A stretch of 64,000 bases of DNA from Boesenbergia rotunda (taxonomy: Eukaryota; Streptophyta; Magnoliopsida; Zingiberales; Zingiberaceae): NCBI GenBank assembly GCA_024364735.1, contig JAGFNQ010008769.1, forward strand, positions 458,594 through 522,593, written 5' to 3'. The notes beneath the pieces are model-generated. The model worked only from the letters and a program-made list of their open reading frames with translations, searched no databases and was not told where the DNA came from. The position numbers were made by a program, and so were the translations under genes. Within the stretch, counting starts at the first letter, position 1, and each line of letters opens with the position of its first letter. Below, piece after piece: positions 10,464-20,209 of the stretch.

Positions 10464-12159
10464 ATGGCACCTAAGTAAGTTTTTCTCTCAGTTTTTCCTC
10501 TCAAATCAGTTCATAGATTATGTTGTGAGGCTAACTTTGTTTTGTGCCGTGACCTCTTGCTTTGGCCGTGACCCATCTGTGCCGTCTCTTATCCTTGATC
10601 AATTTCACCTCTGATTAAAATGTGGTCTTTTGAATATTGTGTCTTGATTACATTCTCTGATTGGGTCTTACCTTTCTTGATCAATTTGGTCTAATCTTAT
10701 TCATGTGATTACTCTTTGTATGATCAACTCTTGAATTGTTGTGATTCGACTATATTCGTGTCAACATTGCCCAAATTGATTCAATCCTGTGCCATGATCA
10801 ATTCAACTCTTTAGAAAATCCTCCAAGGGCAAGGAAGCTGTGGAGGGCAGTTCGAGGGGGAAGACCCCTGCTGCATCTGCGCCCTCCAGAAGGCCTCAGC
10901 CTTCTTCTAGCTCCCGGTTCCCAAATGCGGCCCGTGAACAAGCCTTCCAATCGAGGACCTTCAAACTACTACCCTGCCGATCCATTGATATCCCTTTTCT
11001 AACTAAACATTGTCCGTCAGTCATGGAGATAGTCATATTTTACAACCTGGGCTTCCTTCTTTCCTTGGAACGAACCATCAATTACGACCTAGTCTCAGAG
11101 TTCTATAACAATCTTCAGCAGGGACCTCAAGGAGGCTTCAAGTTCACCACTCGAGTCGCCAAGAGAAACCTAGACTTCTCTTACGAAATTCTAGCAGAGT
11201 ACCTGGGTGGTCGACGATCATCAAATCTGTATTCTATCTACCCTGAGCTTCCTGATCCTTTACTGGCTCCTTTTGCGGACACTACTCCTGATGATATCTA
11301 TCAGCACTTCTTTAGTCATCCCCGCTCGGCCGATCTTGATGAATTGGGTCCAGATTTCCCTACTTTTGCAGCCCTACGACTTGCTCCAGTTGACTACGTC
11401 CTTTTCAAGATAATCACAAATTGCATCTTACCCATCACTTCAAAGCCTTTGACCGAGATCCGACCCTATCACTGCCTTATGCTCTACGGCATGCACCGCC
11501 AGATGGACTTCGACATCATGGAGAGCATCTTCCAGTCCATCCTATCCTATCGTGAGCCGACCCATCGCACGGTCTACATGCCATTTGGTCATGTCATCAC
11601 TGACTGGCTTATGTCAGTTGGTGTTGATGTCACCAAGGGCAGGACCGTGCCCATGGTCAAGCAGGATTGTCGGCTGGGTCGACATGCTTTTGCCAAGTCC
11701 GACATTATTGTTCGAGAGCGCGATGGGGTCTTGGTATGGAAGGATGGGAGAGGACTGGGTGCTTTTCCTGGGGGAGCACCACATTTTCAGGCACCACCCG
11801 AGGCTGCTGCACTACATGAGGCTCCTGCTGTTGACGCCGAGTACGACTACGAGCCCGAGCCGGATTTACGATGGCAGATTGCAGAGCTCGATTGGACCAT
11901 TCAGCAGGATCTACATTTACGAGAGATTCATCGCGAGGAGGTCCGCTCGGAGATCCGATCATTCGACCGCAGACTTACCTCAGTCGAGTCCACTGTCTCT
12001 GGGGTCCAGGCGTTGCAACAGACCTGGTATGCAGAGTGGCGTCACCATACATTCCCAGGGGATGCTCCTTCAGGCAGTGCTGCACCAGGGTCTGCTGATG
12101 CCACGGTGGATGACATCATGCACATTGACGACCCCCCCCCCCCCCCCCCCGCCCGCTGA
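10464..12159 (+). CDS. Sirevirus env-like / plant transposon protein, spliced
   Basis: The large open frame runs 10815-12159. ATG GCA CCT AA at 10464-10474 is followed by a perfect GTAAGT donor at 10475. TTTAG at 10810-10814 is an acceptor that restores one frame: M-A-P-K, then K-S-S-K-G-K-E. Without splicing the ATG meets a stop at once. Removing the 340-bp intron gives about 451 residues. Residues ~35-270 resemble the 'putative plant transposon protein' domain (Transposase_32 type) found in Sirevirus accessory ORFs. A Glu/Arg-rich coiled coil (~330-400) and a proline run at the C terminus encoded by a C19 tract (12132-12150) follow. Role unknown; no signal peptide or membrane anchor is evident, so 'env-like' is positional. 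The length of the C tract, and so the final frame, is uncertain. Confidence 0.72.
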
Positions 12160-12750
12160 CATTTGAGCTTGGATGTCTGCTGCCTCTTCTCATGATCTGT
12201 GTACTTGCCTGTTTTTGTTCTGTGTGACTTTTGGGCTGTATGCCCCATGACTTGCTTATTGTGGTCTTGTGCCACACGTATCTGGATTTTGATGCATGTG
12301 TCTTGTATCGTGTTATTTCTCAGGATGTTCTATGACTTGACCTTTCTGACTTTGATGCATGTTTTATCCTAACTTAGTATGCTTCTTGTTGATGCTATGT
12401 TGTACTATCTACATATTTGATACATAGCTATGTTCATGCTTATGATGTCATGCTCATATGATACATATGCCTGCTTTATCATGCCCATATCTGGTTGTCA
12501 TATGTTTTCATATGCTTATCAAAAATCAAATTGTTGTTGTTTTGGGATACCCCTAGGATTGAGGGGGAGTATGGTTTAAACTTAACAGCCCTTCTAGACC
12601 CCTTTTCGGTGTTCGACAAAGGGGGAGAGTGTTGGTTGGTTGAGTTTAGGATAATCATGTTGTAGGGGGAGGATCTGGATTCCCCTATGATTCTAAATTT
12701 GAAAAACTTGATTGAGAATCCCTAAACTTAAAATCGGGTTGTCAAACAAC
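12160..12750 (+). other. 3' untranslated region of the Sirevirus with extra polypurine runs
   Basis: AT-rich sequence without a gene. GGGGGAG-type tracts occur at about 12561, 12617 and 12664, before the main tract at 12751. Repeated polypurine tracts upstream of the 3' LTR are common in this lineage. Confidence 0.65.
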
Positions 12751-12763
12751 AAAAAGGGGGAGA
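12751..12763 (+). other. Polypurine tract of the Sirevirus
   Basis: AAAAAGGGGGAGA lies directly before the LTR start TGTTGATGCAG at 12765. It is the expected plus-strand primer. Confidence 0.85.
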
Positions 12764-12876
12764 TTGTTGATGCAGTCTGGCCCTGATTGTTATTTTGATG
12801 TTGACACCGATTTTAGTTTAGGTGGATGCTTATTGATTATGATGAAGTCCTGATCGGGGATCAGGCATGGTATGAG

Positions 12877-13280
12877 AAATCCTAGCTTGGAGGGCTAGGT
12901 GTTGGAAAATCCTAACCTGGAGGGTTAGGTGTTGAAAATCCTAGCTTGGAGGGCTAGGTGTGTGAAAAGTCCTAATTCGGAAGAGGTGGGTGAAAAGTCC
13001 TAGCTTGGAGGGCTAGGTGAAAAGTCCTAACTTGGAGGGTTAGGTGCAAATTCCCATCTTGGAGAATTAGGTGAAAAAGTCCTGGCTTGGAGGGTCAGGT
13101 CCTAGCTTGGAGGGCTAGGTTTGGAAAGTCCTAATCCGGAAGAGTTGGGTGAAAAGTCCTAGCTTGGAGGGCTAGGTGAAAAGTCCTAACTTGGAGGGTT
13201 AGGTGCAAATTCCCAACTTGGAGGATTAGGTGAAAAATCCTTAGCTTGGAGGGCTAAGGTGGATGAAACCCTAGCTTGGA
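12877..13280 (+). repeat. Short interspersed dyads CCTAGC...GCTAGG and CCTAAC...GTTAGG
   Basis: About 15 units of 20-45 bp follow the form CCTAGC-TTGGAGG-GCTAGG, alternating with CCTAAC-(T/C)TGGAGG-GTTAGG. The two arms change together between the two versions. The reverse-complement array is at about 47880-48180. Confidence 0.88.
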
Positions 13281-13294
13281 GGGCTGGGTTGGAG

Positions 13295-13900
13295 CCCCTG
13301 GATCGGTCTGATGACCGATCAGGGAGTTGGCATGGTGCTCCTTCGTGGATCGGTCTGGTGACCGATCCAGCGATGACTGATCGGTCTGGTGACCGATCAG
13401 GGAGTATGCGTTTCACCCATTGCTTTGCTCCTGATCGGTCTGGTGACCGATCAGGGAGCAAACAGTGAGGTTGAGTTCCCTTGCTGATCTGCTCCTGATC
13501 GGTCTGGTGACCGATCAGGATCACTATACAGATCGTTCTGGAGAACGATCCAGCGTCGCAGGTTCCTCTCTATGATCGATCAGGACGGAGCCTGATCGGT
13601 CTGGTCACTACCTGATCGGTCTGATGACCGATCAGGAGGTTTCCTGATCGGTCCAGTGATCGATCAGGGGGTCTGGACTGCGAAACTCAGAAATCGCCCG
13701 ATAAAGGGGTGGATCGGTCGGGTGATCGACCCACAACCTGGGATCGGTCTGGTGATCGATCCAGGAGAGTCCCAAAGAAATCGCGATTTCTAATCGAGCG
13801 TTGGGGACCGATCAGGACGGAGCCTGATCGGTCTGGACCCAACCTGATTGGTCTGGTGATCGATCAGGAGGCTCTCTGATCGGTCCGGTGACCGATCACT
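13295..13900 (+). repeat. Array of GATCGGTC dyads in the Sirevirus LTR
   Basis: About 12 copies have arms GATCGGTC and GACCGATC around a 4-nt spacer, usually TGGT or TGAT, often extended to 10-nt arms. At 13531-13550 both arms are altered symmetrically to GATCGTTC and GAACGATC. Confidence 0.88.
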
Positions 13901-14971
13901 TTAATTCAAAATGCACTGTCAGACGCTCTGATCGCGTCTAAACGTATCCCATTCTCTGCGCTTAACATCTGATATATGATTTGCTGTTTGATATGCTTTA
14001 GGGTCTGATATATGATTTGATGTTTGATATGCTGCTCTAACACTCTGATTAAGCTGCAGGTGATAGGGGAGGATTCAAACACTCAAGGAGAAGTCAATGG
14101 AGGCTTTCCTTGGAGCAGGTTTGTCCGTTTTCCATCTCAGGTTGCAACGGTTGGAGCTGCAGACTGGAGCTGCTGACTGGAGCTTGGCTGAGGGGAGCTC
14201 AAGAAGTCCAGGAAGGGTTCAGTGGTAGCTGGCGTTGGCAGAGAAGCAGCTGGAGGCTACAGGAGATGCTGTCACCTGATGCTGAGTGGAGAAACAAAAG
14301 GGCAGAAGAAGGCTTCGTTGAAGCAGAGGTTGAGTTCATGTGTTTTGTGAACCAAGTTCTTGCTGCGCCTTTGTGTTCTCCACATCTAGCTTGCGCGTTC
14401 TGAAGTTTTCATCACCTTGAGCAAGCTACTGCAATCGAGAAGCAATCATCCATTACTTGCACGCTTGAAGGAGAGAACAAGAGGCTTGGAGTCCGACAGC
14501 GGGAAGACACGAGGAAGGGTTTCTTGCGTGAGATCGCCGCTGGGTGGAGCTCATGAAAGTTTGCTGTGTTCTTGTCCTTGCTAAGTGTTTGAGTAAGATC
14601 CTTCTTGTTGTTTCTTTGTGCTTAAACTTAAATCTGTGATTGAAACGCTGTGGAGAGGTTTCTCCATCGAGAAGGAGGTTGCTTTCTATTCGGTGATAAC
14701 CGGGGCTTGATCTGCCGACGATCAAGGGATCGCCCACCTTAAGGGCACGCCAAGGAGTAGGGGCAAGTTATCCCCAAACCTTGTAAACCCTCCTTGTTAG
14801 TGATCTTGCTAGTTGTGTCTGCTTTGCTTTCGTTTTCTGTTTTCTGCTTACTCTGTGATTATTTCTTCCGCTGTGCTACTGATAAGATTGAGTGCAGAAA
14901 TTCGATTTGTGTCTAAGTCCAAGTGATTGACTATATTCACCCCCCCCTCTCTAGCCATCCGGTTTCCAACA

Positions 14972-15590
14972 TCTTTGAGATTTTTCGGTGTATCCGAGGG
15001 GTTCGGTGCATGGATACATATGAGGGGTTCGGCGCATAGATAAATCTTTGAACTATTTCTAAAATTCTTTGAACAATTATCTAATTGTCGATTTTCTGTG
15101 GATAGATATAAATTATGTGTATCACAAAAAAATTCAAAGCATTAAATCAAAAAATAAATAATCGAATAGATTTTTCTGTAATCAAGAATTTCTAAAGCAA
15201 TTTATTCAATCCTAACTACTAAACTTGCAAAAAAAATTAGTTAATAATTTAAGATAGATTTAGGAACCGAATTAAGATATCTACCTACTAGACTTATCAA
15301 AAATTTAGGTGGAATATAATTTTTGACACTCTTACAATTTGACCTCTATGATTCCTAATATACCAATTTAGTCCTCCATTATATCTAATATTTTTTTTTG
15401 GGAAAAAACATTTGAGCATACTTGTTTATCTAGTATTTATATCTATTCTTTTAACTTTGAATTTTCAACTTGTAATTTGTCATACAATTTTAGTGGGCAT
15501 ACATTGGTTAATTTCTTTTTCGGATATACATACTTTGTCCTTAATTTACATAAGGATCTAGTCATTTGTTTAATATTAGAATACAGTTGA
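14972..15590. other. AT-rich stretch, no gene seen
   Basis: The sequence begins right after the Sirevirus LTR; the first five bases, TCTTT, should be the target duplication, whose partner lies outside the window. I see no coding region, RNA gene or clear repeat. It could be internal sequence of the decayed minus-strand copia element to the right. Confidence 0.5.
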
Positions 15591-15599
15591 TCATGAGGT

Positions 15600-16480
15600 A
15601 GAAGTTATATCTCACTAAATTGTGTTTGAAGCTGGATGGTCCCCCTTCATTGTTAGCTTTTCTTGACATTACTTCCTCTTCATCGATGTTTTTCTCATGG
15701 TGACTCGCCATAAGTACTAGTCCGGTGTACTCCTCAAGTTTGGACTCTTTCGATGGTAACTTATCCCATGTTATCTTTAGGTTCTTGTGCTTGGACTTGT
15801 TTGACCCTTTAATCTTTAATTTTGGGCAGTTATTTTTTATATGTCCTTCTTTAGCATAGTTGTAGCATAAAACTTTGCTTTTTCCAAGATAATACTTCTT
15901 ACCCTTTATCTTATTAATTTTATTAGATTAATTTTTTTTAGTTTTCTTACCATGTATGTCGTTTCCTTTTCATCAGCCGAAGATTCTTCATTTGGTTCAA
16001 TTTTCCTTGTGTTTATGGTGATGTTGCCCAACATTCCATTTCTTCCTGCACACTGAGACTCGTGAAATTCGAAAGTTGAAAATAAATTTTCTAGAGTACT
16101 TACTTCAAGATCCTTGGAGATGTAATAGGAATCGACTATCGACATCCATTTTGGTTTTCTTAGAAATGTATTTAGTGCATCCCTTAGCGAATCTCGATTT
16201 GTTACCGTTTCCCCGAGATTCGTTAGTCCGGTGATCGACTCCTTGATTTTTTGCATGAAGTTGAGCTACTGTTTCTCCTTCTTTTAACCAGAGATTCGTT
16301 TGCTGACTCTGGAGCAGGTCTCGTCTTGCTAGCTTCACTTCCAATGTTTCTTCATGCAGTTTTAGAAACTTCTCCTATAGTTCTTTTGCCAAAAAGTAAG
16401 CACCGATCTGGTTACGCTTAGCAGATGGAATTCTGCTGTGGCGTTATCTACAAAGTTTGATTATTGCTTCCTATTCTAGA
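15600..16480 (-). pseudogene. Decayed Sirevirus-type copia gag
   Basis: On the minus strand, 16256-15906 encodes a Gag core (UBN2 type). Its motifs include L-T-N-L-G-E-T-V-T-N-R-D-S-L-R, Y-Y-I-S-K-D-L-E and S-T-L-E-N-L-F-S-T-F-E-F-H-E-S. An acidic segment and an M-V-R-K-L-K-K segment follow. A zinc knuckle near 15840-15885 reads C-Y-N-Y-A-K-E-G-H-I-K-N-N-C, in which the second Cys of CCHC is replaced by Tyr. Frameshifts separate it from upstream Gag sequence reaching ~16480, and it fades out near 15600 with no protease after it. This is a truncated copy older than the intact elements nearby. Confidence 0.75.
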
Positions 16481-16527
16481 AATGCTCTTCTTTTATCTTG
16501 TTATTCTCGTTTCTCAAAACCGAACTT

Positions 16528-16539
16528 GCTCTAATACCA
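16528..16539 (-). other. Primer-binding site, initiator tRNA-Met (minus strand)
   Basis: GCTCTAATACCA is the reverse complement of TGGTATTAGAGC, one mismatch from the plant initiator tRNA-Met primer site. It lies two bases from the LTR at 16542 and fixes the element's orientation. Confidence 0.75.
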
Positions 16540-16541
16540 CA

Positions 16542-17430
16542 TGTAGGTCCTGATAGGCTAGCTAAAGGGGATGAATAGTCCTGCAAATAAAATTAGAAAT
16601 ATCTCTTACTTTTGCTTAGCCGTTGCACAATTAATTAAGCAGTTAAAAACATGAACAACTAAAAAGAAGAGGCTCAAATTTAATTGGTTGCAATTGGAGC
16701 AATTGTTAATCCAAGGTGTTGAAAAGATCAATAAGAATGTCTCCTTTGTTGAAGACGAAGAAACCTCTTATAGACTTTGACTGCTTAAAAAAAGAATAGG
16801 AAGAATGAGAAAAGCTGTTATGTCTTAATTCTAGGTCTAGGGGCATATTTATAGCTTAATGATCGAAGTTACATTTTGCTAACTTGGCATTTAGGCACCT
16901 CAAATGTGATCCAGGATGTGTCCACATAGATAAAATTTATCCACGACAGCAACGGTATCATAACGGCTATTGTTCACTTAGGGCGCCCTCGATCAAATCG
17001 AGGGTGCCTTAGTTCCAAACTAGTGCCTCAGTCTGAACTGAGACAACCTCGCGCCTTTCCATGATAGATCTTCGCACCCGAGGCGCCCTCAATCACAAGT
17101 AGGGTGCCTCGGGTGTTCAAGGTCAGCCTTCGAATTGACCTTTTTAGACTTCGGTTGCTTGGGTGATGCTCCGGCTGTCCAGAGTTGAGCTCACCTGAAC
17201 CTAACTCCGTCCTTCTTCTCGAATAAGCTTCCTTCTCGGCTCCTCATCCCTCAGACGTCACACATGTCATTCTCATCCACTGGTGTACTCTTTTGCAGCT
17301 TCTCGTCCCTCGAATGCACTGAGCCTATCAGCTCTCTTCCTCGTGCCATCATTCTCACTCGCTACGTCTCTACTCGATTTCTTATACTTCTAAGCTCCTG
17401 CATCCTTAGACACAAGGATCAAATGTTATA
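16542..17430 (-). repeat. 5' LTR of the decayed minus-strand copia element
   Basis: On the plus strand it starts TGTAGGTCCTGATAGGCTAG; its reverse complement ends CTAGCCTATCAGGACCTACA, resembling a Sirevirus LTR end. The far boundary near 17430 is estimated because no partner LTR or target duplication is visible. The interior holds GC-rich stretches (16980-17110) and no gene. Confidence 0.6.
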
Positions 17431-17605
17431 GGACCTAACTTGACTCAATTGGCAATATCAAAACCAACCTGGGATATTTACACTCTCCCTCCCAACAAGG
17501 GAAACATAGATACTTTACTTCCCTTTTCTTTCCCTTCCTTCCCCTTCATTCCCCTTCATTCCTCTTTTGTTAATGAACATTCTCTCACCCTATCCAAACA
17601 GAGGC
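17431..17605. other. Unassigned spacer before the MITE
   Basis: Short stretch with no recognised feature, possibly outer LTR or flanking sequence of the decayed copia element. The small ORF starting at 17440 crosses into the MITE and has no recognisable domain. Confidence 0.4.
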
Positions 17606-17608
17606 TTA

Positions 17609-18065
17609 TGCTCTGTTTACCTAAAGGGGTAAATAATGGATGAATCAAACAAATCTAGGGGTATAGGAAAGAATGGAAAGGGAAAGAAATCTCTTCCTTT
17701 ACATGCTTGTTTGCCTTGATTGAGGAAGGTAGGTACATACGGCGTAATTTTGTTAATGAAAAAGGGCATATGTATCATTTTTTTGGGTATATGGTGTAAT
17801 TTTATGAGTTAAAAAATGGTGCATGCGCTATTTTTTTGGTATATAATGTAATTTTGTGAATGAAAAAGAGTACATGCGTCATATTTTTATCCATTCGTTA
17901 CTTTCTGTCTGATTTTTAAATGATCAATTTTGGCTCCAAAAATATCCACAGATGGAATACATTTCTCTTCTCTCTTTAAATTTTAATGAAGTAAACAATG
18001 GAAAGATTTCTACTGCGGAAACTTTTCCTTAGTTTTACTTTTCACTCTCTCAAGTAAACAGAGGC
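17609..18065. mobile_element. Tourist-like MITE (PIF/Harbinger type)
   Basis: The 457-bp element has terminal inverted repeats: GCTCTGTTTACCT at the left and, at the right, AAGTAAACAGAGGC, whose complement is GCCTCTGTTTACTT. It is flanked by the trinucleotide TTA on both sides (17606-17608 and 18066-18068), the target preference of PIF/Harbinger elements. It is AT-rich and has no coding capacity. A second CAAACAGAGGCTTA lies just outside the left end, so the local history may be more complex. Confidence 0.65.
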
Positions 18066-18287
18066 TTAGATTTGGTCCTACGGATATGGAGAAAGGTAAA
18101 TATAGGTACAAGAGAAAGACGCGTAGTAGGGTGAAATTAGAACGTCAATTCCTAAGAATCAACTCCTGACTATTATGTCAGAAATATTATACACTCATCA
18201 TCTATGCTATATTCTAGAGGCATTCTAAGGTGACTTTAGGGAAACATGGATGATAATGATGAAAGAAATGGTAGAGGCTTATAGATG

Positions 18288-18502
18288 ACAAAAGGCAATT
18301 CGCTCGCCCCCAGCACCCCTACCAACCGTCCCAGGGTCAACATGGAGGAGGTAAATCACGAGAGCTACTAACCCGAATGTTGTGGCTAGCGCGTGGGGAG
18401 GGCAAACACACTGTCTTTGTCAGGTTTTAACCCCCAGACCTTTAAGTGACAAAACTCAAGCACTGACCATCAGTCCATCTCGTGGGGATAGTTGACACTA
18501 GT
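18288..18502 (-). mobile_element. tRNA-derived SINE
   Basis: A 215-bp sequence is bounded by a perfect 9-bp direct repeat TTATAGATG (18279-18287 and 18503-18511). Read on the minus strand, it carries an A-box-like TGGTCAGTGCTTGAG and, about 35 bp on, a B-box-like GGTTAAAACCT, spaced as in a tRNA-type internal polymerase III promoter. It ends in a short T-rich tail (GCCTTTTGT). The 3' body (GGGGGCGAGCGAATTG and neighbouring words) is shared with 32187-32290, showing a dispersed family. Confidence 0.75.
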
Positions 18503-18511
18503 TTATAGATG

Positions 18512-18916
18512 GAGGTATTTGTTGCTAGTCATGAGATTGAGAGAGGTGATTTCTTGCATTAAATTTCTTTTTTCCTCATAGGAAAAAAAATCTGATGCTA
18601 GTCCAACTCAGGTTAAATCCAATCCTTTAAATTTTAAAATGGTATAATTATTGATATGGGATTTAGAATCAGGCTCTATCAGTGGACACACGTCCAGAAT
18701 TTGAAAAACTATGTTTATTATTGCTGAAATCGTATGCGTCAATTTTCATATCCTAAATTTATCGTTTTAATATTTTTCGAAGTAATTTTATTTTTTTAGA
18801 TATTTAGAATATTTTTGATATTCCTAGTATTTATACGATAAGATTTATCTTGATTCACGTCTTGTATTAAGATATTTTAATTATATTTTTTTATTTATTA
18901 GGATCCTAATTATAGT
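18512..18916. other. AT-rich flank, no gene seen
   Basis: Ordinary AT-rich sequence between the SINE and the left LTR of the Tat-type element. No feature recognised. Confidence 0.5.
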
Positions 18917-19621
18917 TATTTCGGAAGGAATCGATGTCGATGGCCAATGACCGAGGTTCAGCCCACGTGAATGCTGACGCGAGGGGAGGAATTCTACGCC
19001 TTGCGAGATCAACACGAGCGTTAGGGGAACATGCTGGAGGTTGTCCGGCGGAGCCCACTCCGACGCTCAAGTTAGTGCCTCAATGGAGAGGAGAAGTAGT
19101 AAGCAGAAAGAAGTAAGAGTAGTAGAGAATGCATAACCCCCTTTACCGGAGGGGTTGGACTACCTTTTATACCTGCGGCGGCTGCCTTGACGCGTCCCAT
19201 GATCTATGCCACATCCCCCCCTCGTCGGTTACATGATAAACTTTGAAACGGTCCACGCCGCCATTAAGTGAGACCCATTGCGATATTTAAGGGTCATGAT
19301 GACTCCGTGCGAGTGGGGATGCTTATCCATAGATCCGAGAAAAAAGGGAAACCGTTACTTGAGGTTGAATGTTGCGTGGGCTCCGCTTCCCAGAGGTGGT
19401 CTCAGGGTCTTCTGGCCCGAGCGATCACGGGCACTCTGCTTCCCCGAGGTCCTCTCGGGACCCGACTTCCCGGGATGATCCCGGGAGGGGTTTTCAGCCC
19501 TGGAGGCTCCTCTTCCCGAGAGTGTCCAAGAGTTCTAAAAGGGGAGTCGCTCAGACTCGTCACCTCTTGCCACACAGTTTCTTCATCCCACGTGCCCGCC
19601 ACGGGCTATTCAACCCCATCA
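18917..19621 (-). repeat. 3' LTR of the Tat-type element (left)
   Basis: Matches 28641-29383 along most of its length, with substitutions and an internal indel near the AGAGTGTCC words. On the minus strand it begins TGATGGGGTTGAATAG; the other terminus is slightly mutated relative to the right copy (TATTTCGG against TGTTCCGG). An adjacent minus-strand polypurine tract (complement of AGTCCCTCCCTTC, 19624-19636) confirms this is the 3' LTR. Confidence 0.85.
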
Positions 19622-19636
19622 CAAGTCCCTCCCTTC

Positions 19637-20200
19637 AAGTATGATTGAAGGAAGTGTGACTGACTGATTGGACTAGTGTGGTCGTGAAGAAGCTGTATCC
19701 CAGTGGGTCCTTGCACCCGTTATTGTTCCCTTAGTAGTTATACGGGGTCCTAGGATTGTAGAGGTTGCTTCGAGTCCCTAGGAAATCCCCTTTTCGGGTT
19801 TGTCCTTCCCAAAAGTTTCTATGGCTTTCAGGGTACCGCAAGGACACCTGTCCATCCGTTATAAAGGCGCATGACACTCTTTGATGGTGACAAGGTCCTT
19901 TCACGAATGCCTTATCGCCACGTGCATCAACGACTCTCTTCACGACCTCTTACTGACGTGCGCCACTATAGCTGGCTCCCGTCAGACGACTGCTCTCTGG
20001 TACTGTCCATATGTGGCAGTTTCTTGCTTTACACGTGTCTTGCCCCTGTTGTATTCATGTAGGCAGTCCTCCGTATAAGAAGGGAAGGCAAAGATGTTTG
20101 GCTAACTTCTGGCTCCGTGGCTGGGTGCACCTCGTCTCCCTCCTCTTCTCTAAGGCCTCTTTTGAATATAAGTAGTTTGTCTCCTCCTTGTCTTTTCCCT
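19637..20200. other. 3' internal region of the Tat-type element
   Basis: No gene recognised on the minus strand. On the plus strand TATAAGAAGGGAAGG at about 20073 and TATAAGTAG at about 20168 lie upstream of the antisense ORF. A CCCTTAG acceptor-like site lies just before its first ATG at 20210. Confidence 0.4.
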
Positions 20201-20209
20201 TAGGAACCA

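Larger units (their letters stand above)
9103..14971 (+). mobile_element. Sirevirus-type Ty1/copia element, 3' portion
   Basis: In order, the segment holds the end of the copia RNase H frame, a non-coding spacer, a spliced env-like ORF with a plant transposon domain, several polypurine stretches and a ~2.2-kb 3' LTR. An accessory ORF between pol and the 3' LTR and a GGGGGAGATTGTTG-type PPT/LTR junction are hallmarks of the Sirevirus (SIRE/Maximus) lineage. The 5' portion is outside the window because element A has inserted at 9102/9103. The LTR belongs to the same family as the solo LTR at 46189-48286. Confidence 0.85.
12765..14971 (+). repeat. 3' LTR of the Sirevirus
   Basis: The LTR begins TGTTGATGCAGTCTGG and ends CCATCCGGTTTCCAACA, about 2.2 kb. 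The reverse complement of both ends and both internal arrays recurs in the solo LTR at 46189-48286. Internal layout is a CCTAGC/GCTAGG array (12877-13280), a GATCGGTC dyad array (13300-13900), then a GC-richer region with the probable transcription start and R/U5. Small ORFs such as those rich in Asp-Arg-Ser are translations of the dyads. Confidence 0.9.

Noticed and set aside
11207..12275. Overlapping ORFs in other frames of the env-like gene
   Set aside because: Shadows of the conserved plus-strand frame, without domains.
13295..13900. Dyads as transcription terminators of the bacterial type
   Set aside because: They lack T-tracts, occur in tandem arrays and the DNA is eukaryotic.
19268..19648. 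ORFs in the left Tat-type LTR
   Set aside because: They fall in LTR sequence and are only partly preserved in the matching right LTR.
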